Assembly (NCBI GenBank): GCA_964451255.1
Contig: CAYVHL010000008.1
Location: 34,390-98,389, forward strand
Direction of reading: 5' to 3'
DNA: 64,000 bases
From: JAHBTB01 sp964451255
GTDB taxonomy: Bacteria; Armatimonadota; Fimbriimonadia; Fimbriimonadales; Fimbriimonadaceae
Made by a program: the position numbers and the translations under genes. The notes beneath the pieces are model-generated. The model was not told where the DNA came from, did no database searches, and worked only from the letters and a program-made list of their open reading frames with translations. Shown piece after piece: positions 1-8,455 of this stretch (within the stretch, counting starts at the first letter, position 1; every line of letters begins with the position of its first letter).

Positions 1-563
1 TGTGGGTGTTCGAGGCTCAGGACGACCCCTTGGTGCGACAGCACAGTGCGGTCGTCGGGAAAGACAAGGAACTCGGGGTAGAAGTCTGCGACCCGAAAGT
101 TGTCGTGGTAGAACTTGTGGCAGACGAGGGGTCGTAGCGTCAGTTGGATCGGCTCAGAACCACGGTTCTCATATACGACCGTGCAGGCGTCGAGCCCCTG
201 ATGGCTCACGATGGTCTTGCGGATTGCCTGGCCGTCCAGGTCCCACTCCCAAACGGCGGAGTCGCCGACATGGAACCCGCTGAGTTTTTGGAACCCTAAG
301 GGGTGGACCGCTCCAACGTATTGGTTAGTCGAGATCCCTACAGGCTCGCCTTTGGTGGTGACATAGGCCTCGATGTTGTCAAGGAGGACCATCCTTCCGG
401 CAGGAGGGTCAACGGCGGCCACCAAGTGCCCGTGGTAGCGTCGGCTGTTGGCCCCGGAAACCGTGCCCATCGCATAGCCGCCGCGTCCGTTAGGCAACAG
501 CCATTCCAACCCCGACGACTGTGGGAAGTCGCGACAGACCTCCGTCGGGACCGTGTACGCCAT
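1..563 (-). CDS. Glycogen debranching enzyme, N-terminal fragment (cut by window edge)
   Basis: Translation of the minus strand from an ATG at 563 stays open to the window edge for 187 codons. The product begins MAYTVPTEVCRDF, followed by LEWLLPNGRGGYAMGTVSG and then NSRRYHGHLVAA, the pattern of the N-terminal sugar-binding domain of bacterial/archaeal amylo-alpha-1,6-glucosidase (GDE_N). Further on VYENRGSEPIQLTLRPLVCH is also typical of that domain. The family debranches glycogen or alpha-glucans in the cytoplasm; the catalytic GH133-like domain would lie to the left of this window. It is divergent from the small gene at 721. The family call is confident; full length and exact substrate cannot be seen here. 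Confidence 0.85.
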   Translation of the reverse strand, partial: MAYTVPTEVCRDFPQSSGLEWLLPNGRGGYAMGTVSGANSRRYHGHLVAAVDPPAGRMVLLDNIEAYVTTKGEPVGISTNQYVGAVHPLGFQKLSGFHVGDSAVWEWDLDGQAIRKTIVSHQGLDACTVVYENRGSEPIQLTLRPLVCHKFYHDNFRVADFYPEFLVFPDDRTVLSHQGVVLSLEHP

Positions 564-720
564 ACCGCTTCAGCATACACCTCGGGCCCGCTGTCTGACG
601 GGGATGTCCTCGTTCCCTTATCCTTACTGTGTCGCGAGGTTCTGCACAGCGGGAACATATCCGTTGACGGCTGGGGGCAAGGGTGCCCTCTTACACTTCG
701 GCCTGTTGAAGGATTACCCC

Positions 721-936
721 ATGTTGATTTCGGAAGCGAAGAACCTAATCGGTCATATTGTCGACATCACGTTCACCGACCGGAGCGGTAAGGAGTACGT
801 GAAGACCGCAGAAGTGTTCGACGTCGGATTCGTCCCTCTGTATGGCCCTTGCATGATCACCGATGTGGGTGAGGTCCGGCTCGACCGGGTGTTCGGCGTG
901 TCGATCAGTGACGAAGGCAAGAGACGTTTTGCCTGA
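721..936 (+). CDS. Small conserved-looking hypothetical protein (71 aa)
   Basis: This frame can be extended upstream to 553, but the ATG at 721 is preferred because AAGGA lies 7 nt before it. The product begins MLISEAKNLIGHIVDITFTD and is a small, soluble, probably all-beta protein with alternating hydrophobic and charged residues (VDITFTDRSGKEYVKTAEVF), reminiscent of SH3-like or Sm-like small barrels. No catalytic motif, signal peptide or membrane segment is visible. It ends 14 nt before the convergent end of the LptD-like gene. I do not recognise the family, and the barrel suggestion is only a reading of residue pattern. Confidence 0.6.
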   Translation: MLISEAKNLIGHIVDITFTDRSGKEYVKTAEVFDVGFVPLYGPCMITDVGEVRLDRVFGVSISDEGKRRFA

Positions 937-950
937 AGCCAATTGGACCG

Positions 951-2528
951 CTAATCCTGGGGCTGGCCTGAAGACTGGTCCGGCCCCTCTGCCTGCTTTC
1001 GTTGCACTTCACGCCGAGACAATCTTTCGCCGATGGCATCAAACCTGAAGCGTAGGCCGATCCGGAAGTCAGACGGGAAACTCCGCGACGAGATAAACGG
1101 CTCAAAGCCGTCCGCCAAGATGGCGAGCTCGTATTCTCGGTCATAGAGCTCGTGGGTCATGAGATCCCACTTCCAGATGAAGCGGGCAGTGTACGGGCCG
1201 CGGGCGTAGTCTATCCTCGCGATGAGTTGGCGGTTGTACGGGATCCTGTCGAAGTCGAAGTCGGATGCTCCGACCGAGCCCCCAAGACCGATCGCCACGC
1301 CAAGGTTCAGAAAGTCGTAAGGGTGATAGACGAGTCCCGTCTCAGCGCGCCCGAACAGGTAGTGGCCGCCATGGCTGAGAGTCGAATATGTGTCGAAGCG
1401 GCTTGTTAGGGAGATCGGCCCGAAGCCAATGTCGGGCGGCTTGACGGTCGCCAGAAAGGCAAATCGGTCGATATAACTTGCCGTTGGCTCGTCCCGGACT
1501 CGTTGAAGGTGTCCGGTGAAAGCATAGCCCCAGTCATTGGTCTTCCCACCGAACTCCATGGATAGATCCAACGGCTCCGTCACGTTGAGAGAATCTGGCT
1601 TCCGGGCTATGGTGTCAAGGTTGAGTCGGCTCGACAGCGAGAATGAGGACCGCCTTCTGGTGAGATCGTCGTATTCGTCTGTCCGCTTCTTGACATCTAT
1701 CGAGGTGAACCACCCCTCGCCAGCGAACTCGCCCAACCCGGATCTTGGTGCGATTTGAAACGGGGACTGGTCAGGGTCTAGGGGGCTGTAACTGAACTGG
1801 AGCATGCCCTCTAACGCCCTTTTGGGAAACGTGTTTGCGATGGCCCCGATGGCGGCGTGGTGACCCAACATCACCGAGCTGTCCCATGTGAACCCGAAGC
1901 CGACACCTCGCCGGTTCGCGAAGCTGGGAATCTTCCATCCTGTCACCCGCCGGTTGAGGTTGAAGTCTATGTTTGCGATCGGCCCGATCTTTCGTCCGAA
2001 CAACTCAAAGAACACTCGGTGGGCGGTGCCCTTGTCTCCTGGCGTGAGGGTCACTTGCCGAGCCCAAAGCCGGTATGTCGGTCGTTTGAAATGGCTAAAG
2101 GTGCCGGTCGCATCCTGAAGGGTCCACTTGCCTGGGGTGATCTGCAAGTCGCTGGCGGTGAACTGTGCGCCGTCGACATTTAGGGAGATGTTGGTCGCAT
2201 GTCCCGTTCGATCCCGCCAGTTGAACTCCAGCCCACTGCACTCCGCACTGACATCAGGATCTATGATCTCAGTCTTTCCCTCTGCCCTGCCTCTCTCCTC
2301 GGCCGACCAAAGCGTGAGCTTCTCACAGGTGATCGTCGTCAGGTCATACGTGGCTGTGACATGGCCGGTCAGGATGAGCGTTCCCGCTGACTCGTCCCGC
2401 TTGGCGCCGTCAAAAGTGACGACGAGGCCGTCTTTCAGGGCGATCTTGTGCCCCGACCCCTGTTGCGCCATGGCACGCGACACTGCCGCCCCAAGGGCAC
2501 TGATCGGCAGGTTGCAAGGAGTAAGCAT
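951..2528 (-). CDS. LptD/OstA-like outer-membrane protein
   Basis: The 525-residue product has a signal-like N-terminus (PISALGAAVSRAMA, possible cleavage after AMA), then an OstA/LptA-type repeat region (residues ~28-150) with alternating strands such as GTLILTGHVTATYDLTTITC, followed by a long stretch rich in aromatic-ended beta strands up to a C-terminal polar tail. LptD inserts lipopolysaccharide into the outer membrane; the family is usually 750 residues or more, so this is a short, divergent member. No Shine-Dalgarno is seen upstream of 2528. It is divergent from the sigma factor at 2615. An OstA-like role is likely from the fold pattern, but transport of LPS itself is inference. Confidence 0.65.
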   Translation of the reverse strand: MLTPCNLPISALGAAVSRAMAQQGSGHKIALKDGLVVTFDGAKRDESAGTLILTGHVTATYDLTTITCEKLTLWSAEERGRAEGKTEIIDPDVSAECSGLEFNWRDRTGHATNISLNVDGAQFTASDLQITPGKWTLQDATGTFSHFKRPTYRLWARQVTLTPGDKGTAHRVFFELFGRKIGPIANIDFNLNRRVTGWKIPSFANRRGVGFGFTWDSSVMLGHHAAIGAIANTFPKRALEGMLQFSYSPLDPDQSPFQIAPRSGLGEFAGEGWFTSIDVKKRTDEYDDLTRRRSSFSLSSRLNLDTIARKPDSLNVTEPLDLSMEFGGKTNDWGYAFTGHLQRVRDEPTASYIDRFAFLATVKPPDIGFGPISLTSRFDTYSTLSHGGHYLFGRAETGLVYHPYDFLNLGVAIGLGGSVGASDFDFDRIPYNRQLIARIDYARGPYTARFIWKWDLMTHELYDREYELAILADGFEPFISSRSFPSDFRIGLRFRFDAIGERLSRREVQRKQAEGPDQSSGQPQD

Positions 2529-2614
2529 TCGAAGAAGGAGACGATTCTACCGGCCAGTAGGAACGCTGGCTTGAACTTTCTGGAGACTCTGACCAGTCTA
2601 ATCCATGTATCATC

Positions 2615-3190
2615 ATGTCTAGCGCGACAATGGCCGATACCCAGACGTTGGACACAAGGGCTGAGCTACGTTCAGACGAAGCAGCCTGGCTCGCAAGGTG
2701 CCGCCAGGGCGATGAGCGGGCGATGGACGCGATCGTGGCCAAACACCGCCAACGGATCATCCGTGTCGCAGCCAATGTGCTGCGTGACTCGCACGAGGCC
2801 GAGGATGTCGCCCAAGACGCGTTTCTCAAGGCCTTCAGAGAACTCCACCGCCTGAGAGAAGACAACGCATTCAGTGGATATCTCTATCGCATTTGTGTCC
2901 GCATGTGCATGGACAGGCTCCGGAGTCGCCGGGCAGACACCGTCGATTTTGAGTGCGTCGAACACGGCCAGGCGTCCAGGATCGAGACCAAAGTGCTGGT
3001 GGAAAAACTTCTCGACCGGCTGGCCCCTGAACTCCGACTCACGCTCGTTCTGCGCGAAATGGAGCAGTTGAGCTATGACGAGGTCGCTGAGGTAATGGGC
3101 GTCCCCGTCGGCACTGTCCGATCCAGACTGCACACGGCCAGGGAGCGGTTCCGACTTCTCTGGGTCAAGGCCCTGGAGGTTCAAGAGTGA
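2615..3190 (+). CDS. ECF-type RNA polymerase sigma-70 family factor
   Basis: The 191-residue protein shows region 2 at residues ~20-105 (CRQGDERAMDAIVAKHRQRI, then SHEAEDVAQDAFLKAFREL and a WxxR-like helix with CMDRLRSRR) and region 4 at ~125-180 with the helix-turn-helix LSYDEVAEVMGVPVGTVRSR. It lacks regions 1 and 3, as expected for extracytoplasmic-function sigma factors that redirect RNA polymerase in response to envelope stress. A second in-frame ATG lies 15 nt downstream. Its stop overlaps the GTG of the next gene by 4 nt, indicating translational coupling to a probable anti-sigma factor. Confidence 0.9.
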   Translation: MSSATMADTQTLDTRAELRSDEAAWLARCRQGDERAMDAIVAKHRQRIIRVAANVLRDSHEAEDVAQDAFLKAFRELHRLREDNAFSGYLYRICVRMCMDRLRSRRADTVDFECVEHGQASRIETKVLVEKLLDRLAPELRLTLVLREMEQLSYDEVAEVMGVPVGTVRSRLHTARERFRLLWVKALEVQE

Positions 3191-3504
3191 GTTTGGACCG
3201 CACCATCTACACGTCGAAGGCTGACACTTCCCCGGTCGTATATGGCGACGCTTGCATGGAGGAGGCGATGTCTGCTCTACGCGAAGTCGCGATCGACGAT
3301 GTAGAAGTTTCAGCCGGATTCGATGCTTCTGTGCTTCGTCGTCACAAGCTCCTTCAGTCCCGAAGGACAATCAAGTTTTGGATGCCCGCCCTTGTCTGCG
3401 CTGTTGTGACGGCTCTCGCTGTCGTCACTTTCCTCCAGTTGGTGGCGGTGCCGGTCTCGTCGGCCGCACATGCCGACCCCATTGAGTTCGCCCCTGGGCA
3501 ATGA
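3187..3504 (+). CDS. Probable membrane-anchored anti-sigma factor
   Basis: A GTG start overlaps the sigma-factor stop (GTGA). The 105-residue product has a ~60-residue cytoplasmic-looking N-terminal part, a basic stretch (RRHKLLQSRRTIKF) and one transmembrane helix at ~residues 64-92 (MPALVCAVVTALAVVTFLQL). Position, size and topology fit an anti-sigma factor that sequesters the upstream ECF sigma at the membrane. No HxxxCxxC zinc anti-sigma motif is visible, so this rests on context. The gene overlaps the next one by 4 nt (ATGA). Confidence 0.6.
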   Translation: MSLDRTIYTSKADTSPVVYGDACMEEAMSALREVAIDDVEVSAGFDASVLRRHKLLQSRRTIKFWMPALVCAVVTALAVVTFLQLVAVPVSSAAHADPIEFAPGQ

Positions 3505-4898
3505 CCCGTGCCCAACAGGCGCTTGTCGGGGCACTGGCTGGTTCATTGGCCGTCCTGAGTCTCCACCCTGTCACCAGGCCGCTGTTGCTCGACCCCCTTG
3601 TTTCAAACGCTCCCGTTACGCGGGCAGCCGCGCCTTCAGGCATTGACTTAGGCTCGGCGGCTTTGACCTTTGCCAGGGCAGTCTCGGCCCATGAAGCCAT
3701 CTCAACCGACTCGTGTTTGACGATGGTCGAAGCGGCGCAGCGAGCCGCCGAGAGAGACAATCAAAATGCGGCCTGGCCTGCGGTCGAGGCCTACTTTCAG
3801 GACAAATTAGACAATCAGGAGGCAGCGGAGGCCGCATGGCGCAGGGCCGCAAGCCTACGCTTTTGGGTTGACCGGGCAGCATCGTCACTACCTTCGTCTG
3901 ACACCGCCTGGGACACGTATCGAATCCGTTCATCGACCGGAGCTGGGCTCGTCAAAGCGGCAATGGAATATGCACGTCGTCTGGATCTCGAAAGACTAGG
4001 CGAGGATCAGGCCCGGTGGGAGACCATCGCCATTGGACTGAAAGCATGGAACGCTCCCGCTCCGGTCGCGGACAGGCTAGTTGCCCGGGACATCCTCCGC
4101 ATGGCCCTGCGATATCGCCAGGGACAGGAACCCGACCCATCTCTTATGACTTCGGCGGCGACCCACTTCGGACCTCAACAGATCCAAGAACTAACCAGTG
4201 CGGTTTCAGGGTCGGGCGACCTCACGGCTACCCAGCGACAGTGGGCTCTCTCGGCTCTGTTTGCCAAGCGTCTGGCCGGTGCGACGCTTATTGTCGGGGC
4301 AGTCGGTGCGCTCGTCTACCTTGCCGGGGCTTCGCTAGTGCGGTTTGGACGTCTTCGATCTTTCATGTCCATGCCGTGGTGTGCAGTGCTCGGCGTTGCC
4401 ACAGGGATCCTCATCTTTGCCATGACCGGCCTGGTCTTCCCGGCACTCTGGGGCGCCGTGGTTTGGGGCGGGTTCTTGGTGACGCAGGATCGGCTGTGGC
4501 GAGGGGAGATTTTCGACCATGGGCCGGCCTTTCGCCTAGCAGTCGTCATCACGGCTACTTTGTTCTGCGTTTCGCTCTCCATGGCGATCGTCGTTTCTGA
4601 GCCTGTCTTTGGCCTGCTTGACGAAACGGGACTCGCACAAAACTTGCCCGCATGGTCGTCCGTGCTCAGAGGGACGACCTGGTTTGCCGCCTCGCTCATG
4701 GTCGTGCTCTGCCAGGTCTTCGCATACTTCCGTCGACGTGCTCCGGGGCCGGTCGTCGCACAAGGCATCAAAGAGTTCGGCCTGGCGACAATGGTCATCG
4801 GGTTGGTCGCTAGTGTCGTTCTCACTCCCGTCTGCTTGGCCTGGAACGCCCAACTAAGCCACGACCTTCAAATGCAAGCGTTGGAAGCCCTGCGATGA
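3501..4898 (+). CDS. Integral membrane protein of sigma-factor operon, function unknown
   Basis: The 465-residue protein overlaps the upstream gene by 4 nt. It has an N-terminal hydrophobic segment (LVGALAGSLAVLSLHPVT), a long extracytoplasmic helical domain (~residues 30-245) rich in Ala, Glu and Arg, then about five membrane spans in the C-terminal half (for example TLIVGAVGALVYLAGASLV and MVIGLVASVVLTPVCLAW). I do not recognise the family. Its translational coupling to the sigma/anti-sigma pair suggests a sensor or third component of the same envelope-signalling unit, which is inference from layout. Confidence 0.6.
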   Translation: MTRAQQALVGALAGSLAVLSLHPVTRPLLLDPLVSNAPVTRAAAPSGIDLGSAALTFARAVSAHEAISTDSCLTMVEAAQRAAERDNQNAAWPAVEAYFQDKLDNQEAAEAAWRRAASLRFWVDRAASSLPSSDTAWDTYRIRSSTGAGLVKAAMEYARRLDLERLGEDQARWETIAIGLKAWNAPAPVADRLVARDILRMALRYRQGQEPDPSLMTSAATHFGPQQIQELTSAVSGSGDLTATQRQWALSALFAKRLAGATLIVGAVGALVYLAGASLVRFGRLRSFMSMPWCAVLGVATGILIFAMTGLVFPALWGAVVWGGFLVTQDRLWRGEIFDHGPAFRLAVVITATLFCVSLSMAIVVSEPVFGLLDETGLAQNLPAWSSVLRGTTWFAASLMVVLCQVFAYFRRRAPGPVVAQGIKEFGLATMVIGLVASVVLTPVCLAWNAQLSHDLQMQALEALR

Positions 4899-4956
4899 GC
4901 CTGGACTAGACACTCCTGGTGCGCATCGTCCAACCTGTCCCTCGGAGCCTGGGGGA

Positions 4957-7317
4957 ATGGACGAAGAAGTCGCAAGACTAGTTGAACAAGCACGGCACAG
5001 CCGGGAACGGCTCCTTGCATCCTCCATTGACGTCAAGGACGCGCTCAATTGGTGCCAGAGCCATGCAGGAATCATCGACGGGTTGCTCGCCGGGCTCTTC
5101 GAGATCATGGGCACCCGCTACCCGGACGCCCCTCCCATGTCCCTCGCCGCCACGGGAGGGTACGGCAGACGCGAACTTTGCCCTTGGTCCGACGTCGATT
5201 TGTCGCTTGTCCCTTTGCAGGACGACACGCCCGGAATGTCCGATCCCGTCCGCTGGCTGTTCCGTTCGACATCTGATGCCATCCAGGTCGGGCTTGGCCT
5301 TAGGGTCGGCTACTCGTTCCGCTCCGTGTCGGACGTGCCTGGGTTCGACGCCACGACGATCAGCAGTCTCTTCGACGCAAGGCTCGTTGCCGGCGCGCCG
5401 GAACCGCTTGAAGTCCTCTCCAACTCGATTATCGACGGGCTCCCTACCGCAGACTTCATCATTGATAAGTTACAGGAGAGGCGGAGGGACGTCGCCAAGA
5501 CACATGACACGCCCTTGGTCGCCGAACCTCATTTGAAGCTCGGGGCGGGCGGCCTTCGATCGACCCATGTCTCGGATTGGATCAATATCGCCCTCGGCGG
5601 GCACCCGTTGCCGCGAAGCGATTCCTATCTCGCGGTTTTGCGTGCCCGCACCCTCCTCCATCTCGTCACGGCGCGCTGCCACGACGAACTCACCAGAGCG
5701 AGGGCGACCGAAATCGCGGAACGAATTGGATCGACCCCCTTGCAATTCAGTTCGGACCTCGTGGCCTCGATGCTGCAAAACCAGCATGCATTGGAGATGA
5801 CCATAAAGCGGTTGGGGTTAGAGCGCTACCCCGTCAACTCAGCGGTGATGGCCGATCATGGGGTCGCTCATGTCCAAGTCGGTTCGGACGCGGGGAAAGC
5901 AGCGATAGGCGTGCGCCTAGCAATCTCTCTTGGTCTCGAAGTCTCGGAAGATTTACCTACGGTCTCGACTTCAATTGGTCCCGAAGCGCTGGCGGCGATC
6001 TCCGGCGGCGAGGCGACCGTCCGCAGTCTAGACCGTTCAGGTTTGCTCGACTTGCTGCTCCCAGAGTTCACGGGCTGTCGTGTGCTGATGCCGGAAGACG
6101 CAAGCCACCGGTTCACCGTCTATGAGCACACTTTACGCGCCGTGCGCCTGCTCGACTCGATTCTTCCCGAGACTCCCCTTGGCACGATCAAGGCATCCCT
6201 AGACGATGAAAGCTCCCTGCGCCTAGCCCTCCTGTTGCATGACACTGGAAAGGCCTTGCCAGGCAAGCCCCACAGTGAAACCGGCGCGGCCATCGCACGG
6301 GATGTGGCGAAGCGCTGGCGTTTGGAGTCGGGCATCACCGAACTGGCGTCTTGGCTCGTGTCAGAGCATCTGACTATGAGCAGGTTTATCCGGATGCGAG
6401 ATGTGATGCACCCGGACACGGCCGTCGAATTCGCCGCGGTCGTTGGCGACAAGGAGAGGCTGGACAACCTGACGTTGCTCACCTATGCGGACATGGCGGC
6501 GGTAAACGAGGACCTCTGGACCCCAGTCCAGGAGACCTTTTTGATCGAACTTCATGCGAGGACATCGCAAGTGCTTTCAGCTGAGTCGCGTCCAGCAACC
6601 GACGTGACCGCTGCCCGCAGACGAATGCTGCGTCGGCTCCAGAGCGAGGCGGTGCCCGGCGAGCGGCTGTCGGCCTTCCTTGACAGTCTTCCGCCGCACT
6701 ACGTGCTGAGCACCGACCCTCAATCTGTGACCCACCATTTCTGGGCGGCGGAAGAGGCGCGTGACGGCGATCCCCAGGTGATTTGGGATGACAAGGCGGA
6801 TATTGGGCTGACCGACGTGGCCGTCGTGTGCCTTGACCGACCTGGCCTCTTACAGTCGATCCTCGCGGTTCTTTACGCGTATGATTTGAGCCTCTCGGGG
6901 CTCCGGGCAGGCACGACCACGACCGATAGGCCGGTCGCGGTGGACGTGTTCAACGTCAGTTCCGGCGGACGTTGCGTGAACCGCAGGGTAGCGGCGGTCA
7001 TAGAGGCCGACCTAGTCGCCGTTATCACGGGGGTGAAGACCCCGGACGAGGTTTTGCGTGCCAGGGACAAGGACCCCGACCGAAGCCAAGAACTCCTCAC
7101 CGTCAGTTATCTCGAGGGCCCTCCTGGAATCATCGAAGTCCGGGCGCCACGCGGCAGAGGGATGCCGTTTCGCGTAAGCAGGACGATTTCTAAGCAAGGT
7201 TGGAACGTGCTCGCGGCCCGTGTCGGACAATGGGCAGGAAGCGGCACAGCGGCCTTCTATGTGGAGGGCGCCGACGCCGACCAAGTTGCCCGGGCCTTCC
7301 AGACTCAAAAGGTATAA
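4957..7317 (+). CDS. glnD: GlnD-like [protein-PII] uridylyltransferase / uridylyl-removing enzyme
   Basis: The 786-residue product carries the nucleotidyltransferase signature GGYGRRELCPWSDVDLSLV at ~67-85 with acidic D79/D81, a GlnD linker region, an HD phosphohydrolase domain (LLLHDTGKALPGKPHSETG, H428/D429 by codon position), and two C-terminal ACT domains (~620-690 and ~710-786; DRPGLLQSILAVLYAYDLSL). GlnD uridylylates and de-uridylylates PII in response to glutamine and so controls nitrogen assimilation. It is about 100 residues shorter than the Escherichia coli enzyme. No PII gene lies nearby; two TrkA-type genes follow directly. Confidence 0.9.
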   Translation: MDEEVARLVEQARHSRERLLASSIDVKDALNWCQSHAGIIDGLLAGLFEIMGTRYPDAPPMSLAATGGYGRRELCPWSDVDLSLVPLQDDTPGMSDPVRWLFRSTSDAIQVGLGLRVGYSFRSVSDVPGFDATTISSLFDARLVAGAPEPLEVLSNSIIDGLPTADFIIDKLQERRRDVAKTHDTPLVAEPHLKLGAGGLRSTHVSDWINIALGGHPLPRSDSYLAVLRARTLLHLVTARCHDELTRARATEIAERIGSTPLQFSSDLVASMLQNQHALEMTIKRLGLERYPVNSAVMADHGVAHVQVGSDAGKAAIGVRLAISLGLEVSEDLPTVSTSIGPEALAAISGGEATVRSLDRSGLLDLLLPEFTGCRVLMPEDASHRFTVYEHTLRAVRLLDSILPETPLGTIKASLDDESSLRLALLLHDTGKALPGKPHSETGAAIARDVAKRWRLESGITELASWLVSEHLTMSRFIRMRDVMHPDTAVEFAAVVGDKERLDNLTLLTYADMAAVNEDLWTPVQETFLIELHARTSQVLSAESRPATDVTAARRRMLRRLQSEAVPGERLSAFLDSLPPHYVLSTDPQSVTHHFWAAEEARDGDPQVIWDDKADIGLTDVAVVCLDRPGLLQSILAVLYAYDLSLSGLRAGTTTTDRPVAVDVFNVSSGGRCVNRRVAAVIEADLVAVITGVKTPDEVLRARDKDPDRSQELLTVSYLEGPPGIIEVRAPRGRGMPFRVSRTISKQGWNVLAARVGQWAGSGTAAFYVEGADADQVARAFQTQKV

Positions 7318-7331
7318 ACCCCTTGCTCAAC

Positions 7332-7784
7332 ATGAATGTCGTGATCCTGGGTTGCGGCCGCACTGGAGCTACTTTGGCCCTCCAACTCACGTCCCGAGGA
7401 CACTCGGTGACCCTCATCGAACGCAACCCTGAAGCGTTGCGGCGCCTTGGCAAAACCTATCCTTGCCGGATCGTGCTTGGAAGTGGCCTAGACTTGGACG
7501 TCCTCGAAAAGGCAAACGTCCGGACTTGCGACGCGTTCTTCGCCGTAACACGTGGTGACAACACGAACATCATGGCGGCACAGATCGTCCAACGTAACTT
7601 TGGCGTCCAGCGAGTGGCCGTCAAAGTCGCCGATCCACAACGTGCTGAGGCGTACCGGAAGCTCGGGCTATTTTGCATCAATGCAGCCGCACTCCTTGCC
7701 GGGATGTGCCGGGACTGGCTGCTCGGTGTCGACTATCAACCGATCGACACCTACAATGTCCTCTCAGAGGAGATGGAGATCTAG
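7332..7784 (+). CDS. TrkA-N (RCK) potassium-uptake regulatory protein, copy 1
   Basis: The frame is open further upstream inside glnD, but the ATG at 7332 puts the Rossmann dinucleotide-binding motif at the N-terminus (MNVVILGCGRTGATLALQL), as usual for RCK proteins. The glycine motif is followed by an acidic beta-2 end (VTLIERNPE). At 150 residues it contains only the NAD-binding TrkA-N domain and no TrkA-C domain. Such proteins gate Trk/Ktr potassium channels. It starts 14 nt after glnD and ends 2 nt before the second copy, so the two are probably made and work together. Confidence 0.85.
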   Translation: MNVVILGCGRTGATLALQLTSRGHSVTLIERNPEALRRLGKTYPCRIVLGSGLDLDVLEKANVRTCDAFFAVTRGDNTNIMAAQIVQRNFGVQRVAVKVADPQRAEAYRKLGLFCINAAALLAGMCRDWLLGVDYQPIDTYNVLSEEMEI

Positions 7785-7786
7785 CC

Positions 7787-8452
7787 ATGTACCTCATCCT
7801 AATCGGTGGCGGTAACGTCGGCCTTCAGCTCGCCAAGCGGCTGATCGCACGCGGCCATGAAGTCTTGCTCATGGAAAAAAACGCCCAGATGGCACAGAAG
7901 CTAGGCAACCACTTGGGCGACGAATTTGTCATGCACGGCGACGGGTGCGAGATACTATCGCAAAAGGCGGCTGGGTTCAGCAGGGCTGATGTTGTGGTCG
8001 CGGTGACCGGCGAGGACGAGGACAACCTCGTCGTCAGCCAACTCGCCAAAGAGGTTTGGAAGGTCAAGCGGGTCGTGGCCCGAGTGAACGACCCTAATCA
8101 TGAGCAGATCTTTCGTGAGATCGGCATAGACGACACAGTCAGTGCGACCGGCATCATTTTCAGCTTGATCGACCAACAAATCTCGTCTGACGAGCTGATT
8201 GCGGTAGGCCATCTCCATAAGGGGCACGTGGAGGTCGTGGAGAGCATCCTTAGCCACCGGTCGCCATTGGTGAACAAGGCTGTCCGGGACATCTCCCTGC
8301 CGACCGGCACGTTCTTGGTTTATCTCGTCCGCGACGGCGTCGGTATGAACGTCGGCGGAGACACGGTGTTGCTTGCTGGAGACATGCTGGTCGCCCTTGT
8401 GCCGGTCGCCCGGGCGGAAGAGCTCAAGACCACGTTGCTCGACCGAGACTAG
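7787..8452 (+). CDS. TrkA-family potassium-uptake protein, copy 2 (TrkA-N plus TrkA-C)
   Basis: The 221-residue product begins MYLILIGGGNVGLQLAKRL, the dinucleotide-binding loop of a TrkA-N domain (~1-135). A TrkA-C ligand-binding domain follows (~140-221; SPLVNKAVRDISLPTGTFLV and GDTVLLAGDMLVALVP). The start codon lies 2 nt after the upstream stop, implying coupled translation. The two proteins may form a hetero-complex resembling the duplicated TrkA of enterobacteria split in two. No TrkH/KtrB channel gene is present in the window. Confidence 0.9.
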   Translation: MYLILIGGGNVGLQLAKRLIARGHEVLLMEKNAQMAQKLGNHLGDEFVMHGDGCEILSQKAAGFSRADVVVAVTGEDEDNLVVSQLAKEVWKVKRVVARVNDPNHEQIFREIGIDDTVSATGIIFSLIDQQISSDELIAVGHLHKGHVEVVESILSHRSPLVNKAVRDISLPTGTFLVYLVRDGVGMNVGGDTVLLAGDMLVALVPVARAEELKTTLLDRD

Positions 8453-8455
8453 TCC

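Noticed and set aside
4316..4825. Long minus-strand frames opposite the sigma-operon membrane protein
   Set aside because: They are shadows of a high-GC gene: low-complexity, Arg/Pro-rich products without motifs.
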